A DNA stretch of 39,749 nt from the NCBI GenBank assembly GCA_036274115.1, contig DASUGI010000376.1, positions 1-39,749 on the forward strand, read 5' to 3'. The DNA comes from JADLHS01 sp036274115 (GTDB lineage: Bacteria; Verrucomicrobiota; Verrucomicrobiia; Limisphaerales; JADLHS01). Position numbers and translations under genes: made by a program. Below, piece by piece: positions 32,450 through 39,749 of this stretch (its first letter is position 1; the number at the start of each line of letters is the position of its first letter). Below the pieces are notes generated by a model. It searched no databases. It had not been told where the DNA came from and saw only the letters and a program-made list of their open reading frames with translations.

Positions 32450-33558
32450 ATTGGCCGCTTCGCGGTTTGGTCCATTCGCCCAATCTCTACCGCGTAGCCC
32501 TCCCGAAACGTAGGATACTTGAACTGGTAGCCAAGCCCTCTCTTGAGCCGCTGATTTGAAACGCGCTTGTTCGTCACGCCGCGTTTGCGGTTCGTCTCAG
32601 CATCCGTGGGCACAGACGGCGGCATCGGCTTGCCCAATTGCCCGGCCAGCCACGCAAAGAAGTCGCGCTGCATCACCGGCTCGTCATCTACCACATTGAA
32701 CACAGACGGCAACTGCACGTCGCTTTCCAACGCGGCGATGATTGCACCCACCACGTCATCGCCATGAACCATGTTCAGGAAACGCGAGCCATCGCCCTCC
32801 AGTCGCGCTTCACCACGCAGGAATTGTTTAAACCAATGCCCGCGTCCCGGCCCGTAAATCCCCGCCAGCCGCAAAATCATGACCGGAAACTCGTGCGGCG
32901 AGTGTCCTGGTGATCCTTTCTTCCAATCTCCCTGGGGGCGCTGGCGTCCCGCCGGCAAGCTGCGAGTGCCCATCGAACTCGCCGGCGAGACGCCAGCGCT
33001 CCCAGCACTCATTGCGGCTGCCAACAGCAGGTTTTCCGCGGCGACGAGAATGCGCCCCGTTTCCGTCGCTGGCGATACGGGATCGGTTTCCGTCACGAGC
33101 GAGCCATCGTTCTGTCCATAGACACTCGTGCTGCTGGTGTAGATAAATTTCTTGAGACGCATTGTGGTAGCGCGGGCGTCCTCGCCTGCGAGTTCACGGG
33201 GCGTCCCGCCCCGTGTTTCTCCAGGCGGCGAGACGCCGCCGGAACTCGCAGCCGAGATGGCCGCGCTACCAGTCAGCCACTTGATCAAATTCCGGTTGCC
33301 TTCCAAGTAAAGCTGCCGATACGCCTCAGCATCGCCGCCACCGGAAGCCGCACAATTAACCACCCAATCGAAATCACGCGGCAGATCAATCAATGTCTCA
33401 GCCCGAGTGATGTCTGCACGCAACGGCGTGATGCCAGCCGCCTTCAGTTCCGCATCATCCGCGGTGCGCCTCAACCCAAAGACAGTGTGGCCCTGTCGAA
33501 CCAATTCCGCTCCGAGCGGCAGGCCAATGTAGCCACAACCCACAATCAACACGCGCAT
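32440..33558 (-). CDS. NAD-dependent epimerase/dehydratase (extended SDR) with two in-frame repeat insertions
   Basis: 372 residues from ATG 33558. N-terminal Rossmann motif MRVLIVGCGYIGLPLG, then VNCAASGGGD, FIYTSSTSVYGQN (catalytic Ser and Tyr region), VMILRLAGIYGPGRG and NVVDDEP: an atypical extended SDR of the YeeZ-like type. Substrate unknown. Residues about 97-132 are encoded by repeat R9 and lie between helix LIKWLTG and strand KKFIYTSS. Residues about 184-222 include repeat R3b and lie between AENLLLAA and FPVMILRLAG. Both are rich in Gly, Ser, Pro and Arg. Without them the protein is about 300 residues, the family norm. The C-terminus (MDQTAKRPIRE) and TAG come from or next to R6; the older end lies at 32156-32306. 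Confidence 0.88.
   Translation of the reverse strand: MRVLIVGCGYIGLPLGAELVRQGHTVFGLRRTADDAELKAAGITPLRADITRAETLIDLPRDFDWVVNCAASGGGDAEAYRQLYLEGNRNLIKWLTGSAAISAASSGGVSPPGETRGGTPRELAGEDARATTMRLKKFIYTSSTSVYGQNDGSLVTETDPVSPATETGRILVAAENLLLAAAMSAGSAGVSPASSMGTRSLPAGRQRPQGDWKKGSPGHSPHEFPVMILRLAGIYGPGRGHWFKQFLRGEARLEGDGSRFLNMVHGDDVVGAIIAALESDVQLPSVFNVVDDEPVMQRDFFAWLAGQLGKPMPPSVPTDAETNRKRGVTNKRVSNQRLKRGLGYQFKYPTFREGYAVEIGRMDQTAKRPIRE
32932..33005. repeat. R3 element, copy b, in frame inside the SDR gene
   Basis: Starts CTGGGGGCGCTGGCGTCCCG and ends GAGACGCCAGCGCTCCCAG, so the outer arms pair over about 17 positions. It is related to R3a at 10434-10500. The reading frame of the host gene continues through it. 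Confidence 0.9.
33166..33270. repeat. R9 element in frame inside the SDR gene
   Basis: 105 bp with perfect 10-bp ends GGTAGCGCGG/CCGCGCTACC and inner hairpins GGGGCGTCCCGCCCC and GGCGGCGAGACGCCGCC. Its length is a multiple of 3, and it adds about 35 codons without a stop in the host frame. Confidence 0.9.
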
Positions 33559-33600
33559 GGCTAGAGTTAAGCGCAAAGGCGCGGAGGCGCAAAGCTCGAT

Positions 33601-33699
33601 GTAGGACAGGCGTCGCGCCTGTCTCCATCTGATTCAAAATCAAATACAAAGTGAAACGACATTTTTCCAAATTAGAGGCAGGCGCGACGCCTGTCCTAC
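33601..33699. repeat. R7 element: perfect 21-bp terminal inverted repeat
   Basis: 99 bp. The ends are perfect inverted repeats of 21 bp (33601-33621 and 33679-33699), beginning GTAGGACAGG and each also forming a small hairpin. The AT-rich middle (ATTCAAAATCAAATACAAAG) is unique. It lies between the divergent SDR and U32 genes and ends 46 bp before the U32 ATG. The adjacent 33568-33592 carries a fragment of the R5-like GCGCAAAGGCGC motif. Confidence 0.92.
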
Positions 33700-33745
33700 A
33701 CAAACAAGTTTTGTTTCCCACCCGCAGTGCTGTTACCCTGCTTTC

Positions 33746-36424
33746 ATGGCGCAATCGCCTCCAGTTGAAACCAGCACGTCGGGCGCGGACACCAATCCGC
33801 ACGCGGCGTTTTCCGCTCCGCGTTTGCCGGAGTTGCTCGTGCCTGCGGGCGATTGGGATTGCGCCAGGGCTGCGGTCGAGAACGGCGCGGACGCCATTTA
33901 TTTCGGCCTGGAAAAGTTCAATGCGCGAATGCGCGCGCACAATTTCACCGTAGCCGACCTGCCCAGGTTGATGGAATTCCTGCATCGCCGCGGCGTGAAG
34001 GGTTACGTCACGTTCAACACACTGGTGTTTGAAAACGAACTGGCCGATGCGGAAACGTATCTGCGCTCCATCATCACTGCCGGCGTGGATGCCGCCATTG
34101 TGCAGGACGTTGGCATTTGCCGACTCATTCGCTCGCTCTCACCGGACTTTCCGATCCACGCTTCCACGCAAATGACGGTTACGAGTGCCGCGGGCGTCGA
34201 GTTCGCCAAGGAACTCGGATGCAATCTCGTGGTGCTCGCGCGCGAGTGTTCGATTGCGGAAATTGAGAAGATTCAGGCAAACAATTCGTGTCACGTGACG
34301 GGTGACAAGTGTCACGAAAGCTATGGCACACGCACTGGCGAACTCGTGTCACCCGTCACGCGTCACCCGTCACTTCCACTCGAAGTCTTCGTCCACGGCG
34401 CATTGTGCGTGGCCTATTCCGGCCAATGCCTCACCAGTGAGTCACTGGGCGGACGCTCGGCGAATCGCGGCGAATGCGCTCAGGCCTGCCGCATGCCCTA
34501 TGAACTGATCTCCGATGGCAAACAAGTCCGCCTCGGTGATCGCAAATATCTGCTCAGTCCGCAGGACCTTGCCGGGCTGGTGGTTTTACCCGAATTGGTG
34601 CGCACTGGCGTGGCCTCCTTGAAAATCGAAGGCCGGCTCAAGTCACCGGAATACGTGGCCAACATCACACGTGTTTACCGGCAAGCGCTGGATGATTTAC
34701 GAACTACGAATCACGATTCACGTGTCGCAAACGAACCAGCCCGTAAATCGGAAATCGTAAATCGTAAATACGACATGGAGATGGCTTTCTCCCGTGGCTT
34801 GTTCACCGGCTGGTTCGGCGGAATCGACAATCAAAAGCTGGTCCACGCGCGCTTCGGCAAAAAGCGCGGTGTCTTTCTTGGTGAAGTGACGCGCGTGGCG
34901 GACGAAAAAGTCGCGCTCAAACTGGTCGGGCCGCTCAAACCGGGGGACGGCGTGGTATTCGACGCAGGCACGCCCGATCAGGACGAAGAAGGCGGACGCG
35001 TTTATCAAGTCACCCAACGGGGCTCAGAAACCTGGCTGGGCTTCGGTCACGGGGATGTGAATTTTCGGCGGGTTCATGTCGGCGACAAGCTCTGGAAGAC
35101 CAACGATCCCGAACTCGACAAACGTCTGCGCCAGAGTTTTGAGGGTGACAGGATTCGCTTTCAACGTCCGCTGCATTTTGAGGTTCACGGGTTGGTGGGA
35201 AGGCCTTTCACGCTCATTGCCCGGGACGACGAGGGTCACGTCGCGAAACTGGACTCGACTGTGCCGCTGGTCGCCGCCGAGAAGCAACCGTTGACCACAG
35301 AGCGTCTTCGAGAACAACTCAGTCGTCTCGGTGGCACGCCGTTTAAGTTAGGCGAATTGAAGAATGAACTGTCGGGCCAGGTGATGTTGCCGGTGAGCGA
35401 GTTGAATCGTTTGCGTCGTGATGCGGTGGTCGAACTGGAACGGCAACGGGTCACGCCGAAGCGGTGGCAACTGGTAGGGACGCATTTCACTGCGTCCCCA
35501 TCTTCTTCTTCGAAGCCAGGGGAAGTTGGGGACGCGGTGGAACGCGTCCCTACCAGTCATTTAATCGTCCTCGTGCGCAACCTGGCCCAGTTGGAAGCGG
35601 CCTTGCAGTGCGGGATAACGACGGTGTATTGCGATTTTGAGAATCCCAAGAAGTATCGCGAAGCAGTGACATTGTTTCACACTGCACACGGTTGCTCCGC
35701 CTCTCAACCCTCAACCCTCAACCCTCAACCTTCCATCTGGATGGCGCCCCCGCGCATTTTCAAAACGGGCGAAGAATGGACGCTCCAGCAGGTGCGCTCG
35801 TGCAATGCGGACGGTTATCTCGTTCGCAACTACGATCACCTGAAGTTCTTTGCCAACGACCGGCGCATCGGAGACTTCTCTCTCAATATCGCAAACAAAC
35901 TTTCGGCAGATTACTTCCGGAACAAATTCGGTCTCGAACGCGTGACGGCCAGCTACGACCTGAACGTCCAGCAACTGGAAGCCCTGCTGGCTGCCGCGCC
36001 ACCAGAGTGGTTTGAAATTACCATCCACCAGCACATGCCGATGTTTCACATGGAGCACTGCGTCTTCTGCGCGTTCCTGTCCAAGGGCAAGGACTATCGT
36101 GATTGCGGCCGGCCCTGCGATGTGCACGACGTGAAGCTGCGTGACCGCGTGGGCATGGAGCATCCGCTGAAGGCCGACGTCGGCTGCCGCAACACCGTCT
36201 TTAATGCCCAGGCTCAGACCGGCGCGGAGTTTGTGGAACGAATGCTCGCGCTGGGCGTAAGACACTTCCGCGTGGAGTTCCTGAACGAAACACCGGAGCA
36301 AGTATCGCAAACACTTGCAAAATATCGCCAACTGCTGCGCGGCGAGATTACCGGAAGCCAGCTGTGGCGGGAATTGAAACTGCACAACCAGCTTGGCGTT
36401 ACGCGCGGACAGATGGCGGGGTAA
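33746..36424 (+). CDS. U32-family (peptidase U32 / RNA hydroxylase type) protein with four in-frame repeat insertions
   Basis: 892 residues. U32 proteins once called collagenases include tRNA and 23S rRNA hydroxylases (TrhP, RlhA) that need an iron-sulphur cluster. The N-terminal barrel has LLVPAGDWDCARAAVENGAD, IYFGLEKFNARMRA, IHASTQMTVTS and VFVHGALCVAYSGQC. Candidate cluster ligands are Cys221, 228, 244 and 248. A second half ends with HMEHCVFCAF and DYRDCGRPCD (Cys772, 775, 787, 791), typical of the long form. Insertions at about 181-211, 318-342, 577-604 and 651-664 are repeat-encoded, unlike the family, and account for about 90-100 residues; without them the length is about 800, normal. 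No conserved motif is interrupted. Its RNA target is unknown. Confidence 0.9.
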   Translation: MAQSPPVETSTSGADTNPHAAFSAPRLPELLVPAGDWDCARAAVENGADAIYFGLEKFNARMRAHNFTVADLPRLMEFLHRRGVKGYVTFNTLVFENELADAETYLRSIITAGVDAAIVQDVGICRLIRSLSPDFPIHASTQMTVTSAAGVEFAKELGCNLVVLARECSIAEIEKIQANNSCHVTGDKCHESYGTRTGELVSPVTRHPSLPLEVFVHGALCVAYSGQCLTSESLGGRSANRGECAQACRMPYELISDGKQVRLGDRKYLLSPQDLAGLVVLPELVRTGVASLKIEGRLKSPEYVANITRVYRQALDDLRTTNHDSRVANEPARKSEIVNRKYDMEMAFSRGLFTGWFGGIDNQKLVHARFGKKRGVFLGEVTRVADEKVALKLVGPLKPGDGVVFDAGTPDQDEEGGRVYQVTQRGSETWLGFGHGDVNFRRVHVGDKLWKTNDPELDKRLRQSFEGDRIRFQRPLHFEVHGLVGRPFTLIARDDEGHVAKLDSTVPLVAAEKQPLTTERLREQLSRLGGTPFKLGELKNELSGQVMLPVSELNRLRRDAVVELERQRVTPKRWQLVGTHFTASPSSSSKPGEVGDAVERVPTSHLIVLVRNLAQLEAALQCGITTVYCDFENPKKYREAVTLFHTAHGCSASQPSTLNPQPSIWMAPPRIFKTGEEWTLQQVRSCNADGYLVRNYDHLKFFANDRRIGDFSLNIANKLSADYFRNKFGLERVTASYDLNVQQLEALLAAAPPEWFEITIHQHMPMFHMEHCVFCAFLSKGKDYRDCGRPCDVHDVKLRDRVGMEHPLKADVGCRNTVFNAQAQTGAEFVERMLALGVRHFRVEFLNETPEQVSQTLAKYRQLLRGEITGSQLWRELKLHNQLGVTRGQMAG
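34288..34373. repeat. R11: GTCACGGGTGAC-type palindrome in frame inside the U32 gene
   Basis: Arms GTCACGTGACGGGTGACA and GTGTCACCCGTCACGCGTCA are reverse complements with slippage and are built of short GTGACGGGTGAC units. It encodes about 29 extra residues (NSCHVTGDKCHESYG region) between EIEKIQ and LEVFVHG, where other family members have a tight turn. Confidence 0.88.
34695..34769. repeat. R12: ATTTACGA-type palindrome in frame inside the U32 gene
   Basis: Arms ATTTACGAACTACGAATCAC and the AATCGGAAATCGTAAATC run near the right end pair imperfectly. AT-rich against a GC-rich gene. It encodes about 25 extra residues (LRTTNHDSRVANEPARKSEI) between QALDD and DMEMAFSRG. Confidence 0.88.
35473..35554. 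repeat. R8: GGTAGGGACGC palindrome in frame inside the U32 gene
   Basis: Perfect 11-bp ends GGTAGGGACGC/GCGTCCCTACC with further pairing (TGCGTCCCC with GGGGACGCG). It encodes LVGTHFTASPSSSSKPGEVG and the following AVERVPT, a low-complexity linker. Confidence 0.92.
35703..35731 (+). repeat. R13: tandem TCAACCC heptamer in frame inside the U32 gene
   Basis: About four copies of TCAACCC. Because 7 is not a multiple of 3, the protein repeat unit is 7 residues per 21 bp (QPSTLNPQPS). Such units can slip, so the length may vary between strains. Confidence 0.88.
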
Positions 36425-36428
36425 GTTC

Positions 36429-36473
36429 TAATCCCAAGATTAGGATTAAGATTGAGATTAAGATTAAGAACAC
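36429..36473. repeat. TTAAGATTAAGA-type repeat, copy 2
   Basis: AATCCCAAGATTAGGATTAA then GATTGAGATTAAGATTAAGA: a direct run of about 6-7 bp units between the U32 stop and kdsA. It resembles the right arm at 4439-4471, which also ends AAGAAC followed by CTGG-like sequence. Confidence 0.7.
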
Positions 36474-36523
36474 GACTGGTTCCCGGCGATTTACTTTCCC
36501 ACCTTTCACTGCTAAAAAGCCAC

Positions 36524-37342
36524 GTGCTCAACGATGCTCGCATTTGGAAAAACCTGACGGATTCGCGCCGACTCACGCTCATCGCCGGACCGTGCGTGAT
36601 TGAGAGCGAGAAACTCTGCTTCAAGGTCGCCGGGGCGCTGGCAAATACGTGCGCCAGGCTGGGAATCAACTACGTGTTCAAAGCGAGCTTCGACAAGGCA
36701 AATCGCACGTCCGGCAAATCGTTTAGGGGTCCGGGATTGGAAGAGGGATTGAAGGTCCTCGCGAAAGTGCGCGTCGAATTTGGCGTGCCGGTGCTGACGG
36801 ACATTCATAACGAATCGCAAGCCACAGTCGCCGGGGAGGTCGTGGACATTCTGCAAATCCCCGCGTTTCTGTGTCGCCAGACCGATATGATTGAAGCGGC
36901 AGTGCTCACCGGACAAATCGTGAACATCAAGAAAGGGCAATTTTTGTCCCCGACGGAAATGTCTCAGGTGGTCGAGAAAGCCAGGAGCATGGGTGGAAGG
37001 AAAATTCTTTTGACCGAGCGCGGCACAACCTTTGGCTACAACAATCTCGTCACCGACATGCGTTCCATTCCCATCATGCGACGCACGGGTTGTCCGGTCA
37101 TTTTCGATGCGACCCATTCGGTGCAATTGCCGGGCGGGGGCGGTGACAAATCGTCGGGCCAACGAGAATTCGCGCCCGTGCTCGCGCGCTCAGCGGTAGC
37201 TGCCGGGGCCAACGGCGTGTTCATTGAGACTCACCCGCATCCGGAAAAGGCCATGAGCGACGGACCGAACATGATTCCCCTGGCCGACATGCCCTCGGTG
37301 CTCAAGAGTCTGGTCAGAGTCTTCGACGCCGTAAAAGAATGA
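36524..37342 (+). CDS. kdsA: 3-deoxy-8-phosphooctulonate synthase (Kdo-8-P synthase)
   Basis: 272 residues from GTG 36524. It condenses PEP and arabinose 5-phosphate to Kdo-8-P for LPS. Motifs: LTLIAGPCVIESEKLC, FKASFDKANRTSGKSFRGPG, VLTDIHNES, LQIPAFLCRQTDM, INIKKGQF-like VNIKKGQFLSPTEM, LTERGTTFGYNNLVTDMR, FDATHSVQLPGG and FIETHPHPEKAMSDG. Cys24 in AGPC marks the metal-dependent class (Aquifex type) rather than the E. coli type, which has Asn there. No ATG exists in frame near the expected start; upstream frame to 36452 runs into the repeat, so GTG (giving MLNDARIWKN) is preferred. It overlaps the next gene by ATGA. Confidence 0.95.
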   Translation: MLNDARIWKNLTDSRRLTLIAGPCVIESEKLCFKVAGALANTCARLGINYVFKASFDKANRTSGKSFRGPGLEEGLKVLAKVRVEFGVPVLTDIHNESQATVAGEVVDILQIPAFLCRQTDMIEAAVLTGQIVNIKKGQFLSPTEMSQVVEKARSMGGRKILLTERGTTFGYNNLVTDMRSIPIMRRTGCPVIFDATHSVQLPGGGGDKSSGQREFAPVLARSAVAAGANGVFIETHPHPEKAMSDGPNMIPLADMPSVLKSLVRVFDAVKE

Positions 37343-39252
37343 ATTATCGCCACCGGCCAACCTGCTTCGGGCGAATTCCCGGTTGGGCGTGGCCAACCGT
37401 TGCTTTACTCGCGTGCCTCGCACTTTCAACGTCAACAGCTCACTCCCAGTCCAGACCTGACCTCAAATTCAAGAGCACGGGTTTCTCGGTGAGCGACCCG
37501 TATCCCGCGCCCAACTACCGGCAGATGCGCTACGTCGTCACCGGTGCCGAAGGTCGACCGCAACCTGACAAAACGATCTTGTTGACCGGATTGAAGTTAA
37601 AAACATTTCGCGTCAACGGCGATTTGGAGATGACCGTCGATGCGCCCCAGTGCATTTTCAATCAGGAGGCGCGCACCGCTCAATCTCCCGGGAAGCTCAT
37701 CCTGCAATCCGGCGACGGCAAACTGCGCGTGGAAGGCATCGGCTTTGGTTGTCAACTCGGCCAGAAGCTGCTCATCATTTCGAACGATGTCAAAGCGACC
37801 ATTGTTCGCACCAACGCGAATGCGGTGCCACTGGTCATCACCTCGCGGTGGTTGGAATTTGATGCGGAGAAGCGCCGGGCCATCTTCCACGAGGATGTGC
37901 GGGGCGACGATCCGGAGTTCACCTTCAGTTGCGGAACGCTAATCGTGAGCGGCGCCCCGACGAACGAATCTTCCTTTGAGTTCATCGAAGCGAGCGAGTC
38001 ACTGGTGGTTACTGGTAAAACAGGCACGCGACGCGCGAGCGCGGATCGCGGCATCTATCGGCGGCTTGAAGAAACCATTGAACTGGTCGGCAACGCCACG
38101 TGGGACGTGGATGGCAAATCCGGTCGAGCCAATCGCGTGCTCGGTCTCCGCAAGGATGGAAGCATTCAGGCGGAAGGCAACGTGGCGATGAAGCTGCCTC
38201 GAAGCGCGATGGGCGCTGCCACCGGGTTGTTGAATGCGACTAACGCTCCGGGGCAAAACGTCGGAATGGTGGATGTATTTGCCGACAAATTCCACTGGCG
38301 ATCGAACTTCATCACCGGCACGGGTGCGGTGCGGATTGTGGACGCGACCAATGGGGTGACATTTTCCTGTGACAGCCTGGAAGCGCGGCAGCCCGCAAAT
38401 GTATCGGAAGACGAAACCGCGGTCGCCATCGGCAACGTGAAAGTCGAACAAAAGGGAGCGAACGTTCTCGCCGATCGTGCCGATTATTCCAAACGCGCCG
38501 GCGCGATCGTGTTCACGGGCAACCCGCGCTGGAAGGAAGAGCGCATTGAAGGCAGCGCCGAACGCGTAACCTTCAAGACAGCGACCAAAGAAAAAGAAGT
38601 CGAGGCCGACAAGAATGTTGCCGTAAGAATCACCGCCTCTTCCAAAGGTGGCAGCTCGCTGGCTTTCTTTCCCCAGAGCACCACAAACCAAACCAGCGGC
38701 GCCATCAACATCACTGCCGAGCGGCTCAACGTCACCGAGCGCCGGGCATTGTTTCTGGGCAACGTGAAGGCGAACGAAGTTCCGCGCACCGACAGCGACC
38801 GACGGCTGAACAGCGACATGCTTGAAGTGGGCTTCAATACGCAAAGCAACCGGCTCGATGCCATCACCGCAACGGGTAATGTGACTTTTGAGCAAGGCAA
38901 GGTTGGCGTGACGAACGGACCAGCGGTTTACGCCAAGGTGACCTGCCGATCCTTTGTCGCCAAAACGGATGTCTCGGGAGAACCCGTCGAGCTGGTCGCG
39001 TCGGGAAACGTCCGCCTTGAGCAACCAGGGACGGAAGCGCGCGGCGAGCAGGCCGTTTACAATCGCAAAACCGATATTTTGAAATTAACCGGCAATCCGC
39101 CCATCGTTGAGACAACGCAAGCGACCATTACGGGGGGACGGGAATTGGAATGGGATAATCGCCGCCGCACGGCCATCGGCACTGGTTACAAGATCGTGCC
39201 CAAGGCAGATTTCTTGAAGCAGGCTGAGGAATTGCAGAGACTCCCCCCGTAA
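37339..39252 (+). CDS. LPS-export LptC/LptA (OstA)-like protein, large fused form
   Basis: 637 residues with a signal peptide or membrane anchor (WPTVALLACLALSTSTAHSQ) and then a chain of OstA/LptA-type beta-jellyroll segments. Recurring pieces are TFRVNGDLEMTVDAPQCIFN, IELVGNATWDVDGKSGRANR, IQAEGNVAMKL, VAIGNVKVEQKGANVLADRA, IVFTGNPRWKEERIEGSAER and VELVASGNVRLEQPGTEARG. These 'GNV...A' turns are typical of LptA/LptD N-terminal repeats. It is about three times the length of E. coli LptA, so it may replace both LptC and LptA as the periplasmic bridge. It overlaps kdsA by ATGA and lptB by a single base (TAATG), a tightly coupled LPS operon. Confidence 0.85.
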   Translation: MNYRHRPTCFGRIPGWAWPTVALLACLALSTSTAHSQSRPDLKFKSTGFSVSDPYPAPNYRQMRYVVTGAEGRPQPDKTILLTGLKLKTFRVNGDLEMTVDAPQCIFNQEARTAQSPGKLILQSGDGKLRVEGIGFGCQLGQKLLIISNDVKATIVRTNANAVPLVITSRWLEFDAEKRRAIFHEDVRGDDPEFTFSCGTLIVSGAPTNESSFEFIEASESLVVTGKTGTRRASADRGIYRRLEETIELVGNATWDVDGKSGRANRVLGLRKDGSIQAEGNVAMKLPRSAMGAATGLLNATNAPGQNVGMVDVFADKFHWRSNFITGTGAVRIVDATNGVTFSCDSLEARQPANVSEDETAVAIGNVKVEQKGANVLADRADYSKRAGAIVFTGNPRWKEERIEGSAERVTFKTATKEKEVEADKNVAVRITASSKGGSSLAFFPQSTTNQTSGAINITAERLNVTERRALFLGNVKANEVPRTDSDRRLNSDMLEVGFNTQSNRLDAITATGNVTFEQGKVGVTNGPAVYAKVTCRSFVAKTDVSGEPVELVASGNVRLEQPGTEARGEQAVYNRKTDILKLTGNPPIVETTQATITGGRELEWDNRRRTAIGTGYKIVPKADFLKQAEELQRLPP

Positions 39253-39749
39253 TGAGCGACGTTCCCCATCAACCGCAGCCGGATCGAGCTGCCGCAACGA
39301 CGGCGGTCGCGACCGCAACGGGCCAATTGCTGTTGCACACCGAGAAATTGGTAAAGGAATACCGCCATCGCCGCGTGGTCAATGGCGTATCCATCGAGGT
39401 GGGCGCGGGTGAAATCGTTGGGTTGCTGGGCCCAAACGGCGCTGGCAAGACCACCACGTTCAACATGGTCGTGGGCGTGGTGCGACCGGACGAAGGCGCG
39501 GTGAAGTATCAGGACCGCGACATCACGCGCTTGCCAATGCACAATCGGGCCCGCCTGGGCATTGGCTATCTCACGCAAGAACCATCGGTGTTCCGCAAGC
39601 TCACGGTTGAACAAAACATTCTCGCCATTCTCGAAACGTGCGAGATGAACCGCACCGAGCGCGCCATCCGCCTGAAATACCTGTTGGAGGAACTTGATTT
39701 AACCGCCCTGGCGAAGAGCAAAGCCTACACGCTGAGCGGTGGCGAGAAA
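39252..39749 (+). CDS. lptB: LPS export ABC transporter ATP-binding protein (3' end cut by window)
   Basis: The first 166 residues are visible. After an unusual Ala/Thr/Gln-rich extension of about 25 residues comes the ABC ATPase: Walker A GPNGAGKTT from residue 60, the Q-loop in LGIGYLTQEPSVFRKLTV (a strong LptB signature), and the start of the ABC signature LSGGE at the last residues. Walker B lies outside. LptB powers LPS extraction from the inner membrane with LptF/LptG. The start ATG overlaps the preceding TAA (TAATG). Context with kdsA and the LptC/LptA-like gene supports the assignment. Confidence 0.95.
   Translation, partial: MSDVPHQPQPDRAAATTAVATATGQLLLHTEKLVKEYRHRRVVNGVSIEVGAGEIVGLLGPNGAGKTTTFNMVVGVVRPDEGAVKYQDRDITRLPMHNRARLGIGYLTQEPSVFRKLTVEQNILAILETCEMNRTERAIRLKYLLEELDLTALAKSKAYTLSGGEK

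Noticed and set aside
1..39749. Prophage, integrase, restriction or other classical defence system
   Set aside because: No integrase, capsid, methylase, nuclease or reverse transcriptase motif was recognised; the only mobile-element enzyme is the RAYT.

Overview
The window looks like the chromosome of a Gram-negative member of the PVC superphylum, most likely a verrucomicrobiote related to Pedosphaera/Limisphaera. This is an inference from content. LPS genes are present (kdsA, kdsB, an LptC/LptA-like protein, lptB). There are protein families enriched in PVC genomes: ThuA-like proteins, DUF1080, a TIGR03067-type domain, TIGR02604-type dehydrogenase-like proteins and PVC-type cytochrome c domains. 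The base composition is moderately GC-rich, and intergenic and even coding DNA carries many short palindromic repeats. No rRNA, tRNA or CRISPR array was recognised.

Layout. 1-4331 (+): the 3' part of an NtrC-type sigma-54 response regulator, a GT-C-like membrane glycosyltransferase and a LOG-family protein. 4520-14032: a divergent sugar-catabolism locus. On the minus strand are a TIM-barrel isomerase, a DUF1080 protein and a ThuA protein. On the plus strand are an SGNH/propeller/HEAT dehydrogenase-like protein, a HEAT-cupredoxin-cytochrome c protein and a second ThuA protein. 14507-22075 (-): a tight run kdsB, MBOAT acyltransferase, SGNH partner, pyrG, unknown membrane protein, folC. 22182-26617: nadB, a lone type II secretion/type IV pilus F protein, and a porin with a good RBS, a candidate promoter and a terminator. 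26772-33558: a DAHP synthase behind an attenuator-like hairpin, small hypotheticals, an orphan antitoxin-like gene, a RAYT transposase between two copies of its probable repeat, a class III aminotransferase and an SDR epimerase. 33746-39749 (+): a large U32-family protein, kdsA, an LptC/LptA-like protein and lptB, which runs off the edge.

The most unusual feature is how the repeats behave. About a dozen families of 45-170 bp palindromic elements occur. Several lie in frame inside genes: four in the U32 gene, two in the SDR gene, and two or three forming the N-terminus of the cupredoxin-cytochrome gene. Three genes (RAYT, aminotransferase, SDR) take their stop codon from the end of a repeat. 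For two of these the native 3' end of the gene survives as a displaced copy (76 bp at 74/76 identity; about 110-125 bp at about 91% identity) on the far side of the repeat. This suggests elements that insert at gene ends with long target duplications and supply a replacement stop.

Working together: the 4.5-14 kb locus could oxidise and dismantle sugars in the periplasm, passing electrons to cupredoxin and haem. kdsA, kdsB and the Lpt genes build and export LPS. pyrG provides the CTP used by KdsB, and the MBOAT/SGNH pair may acylate a surface glycan.
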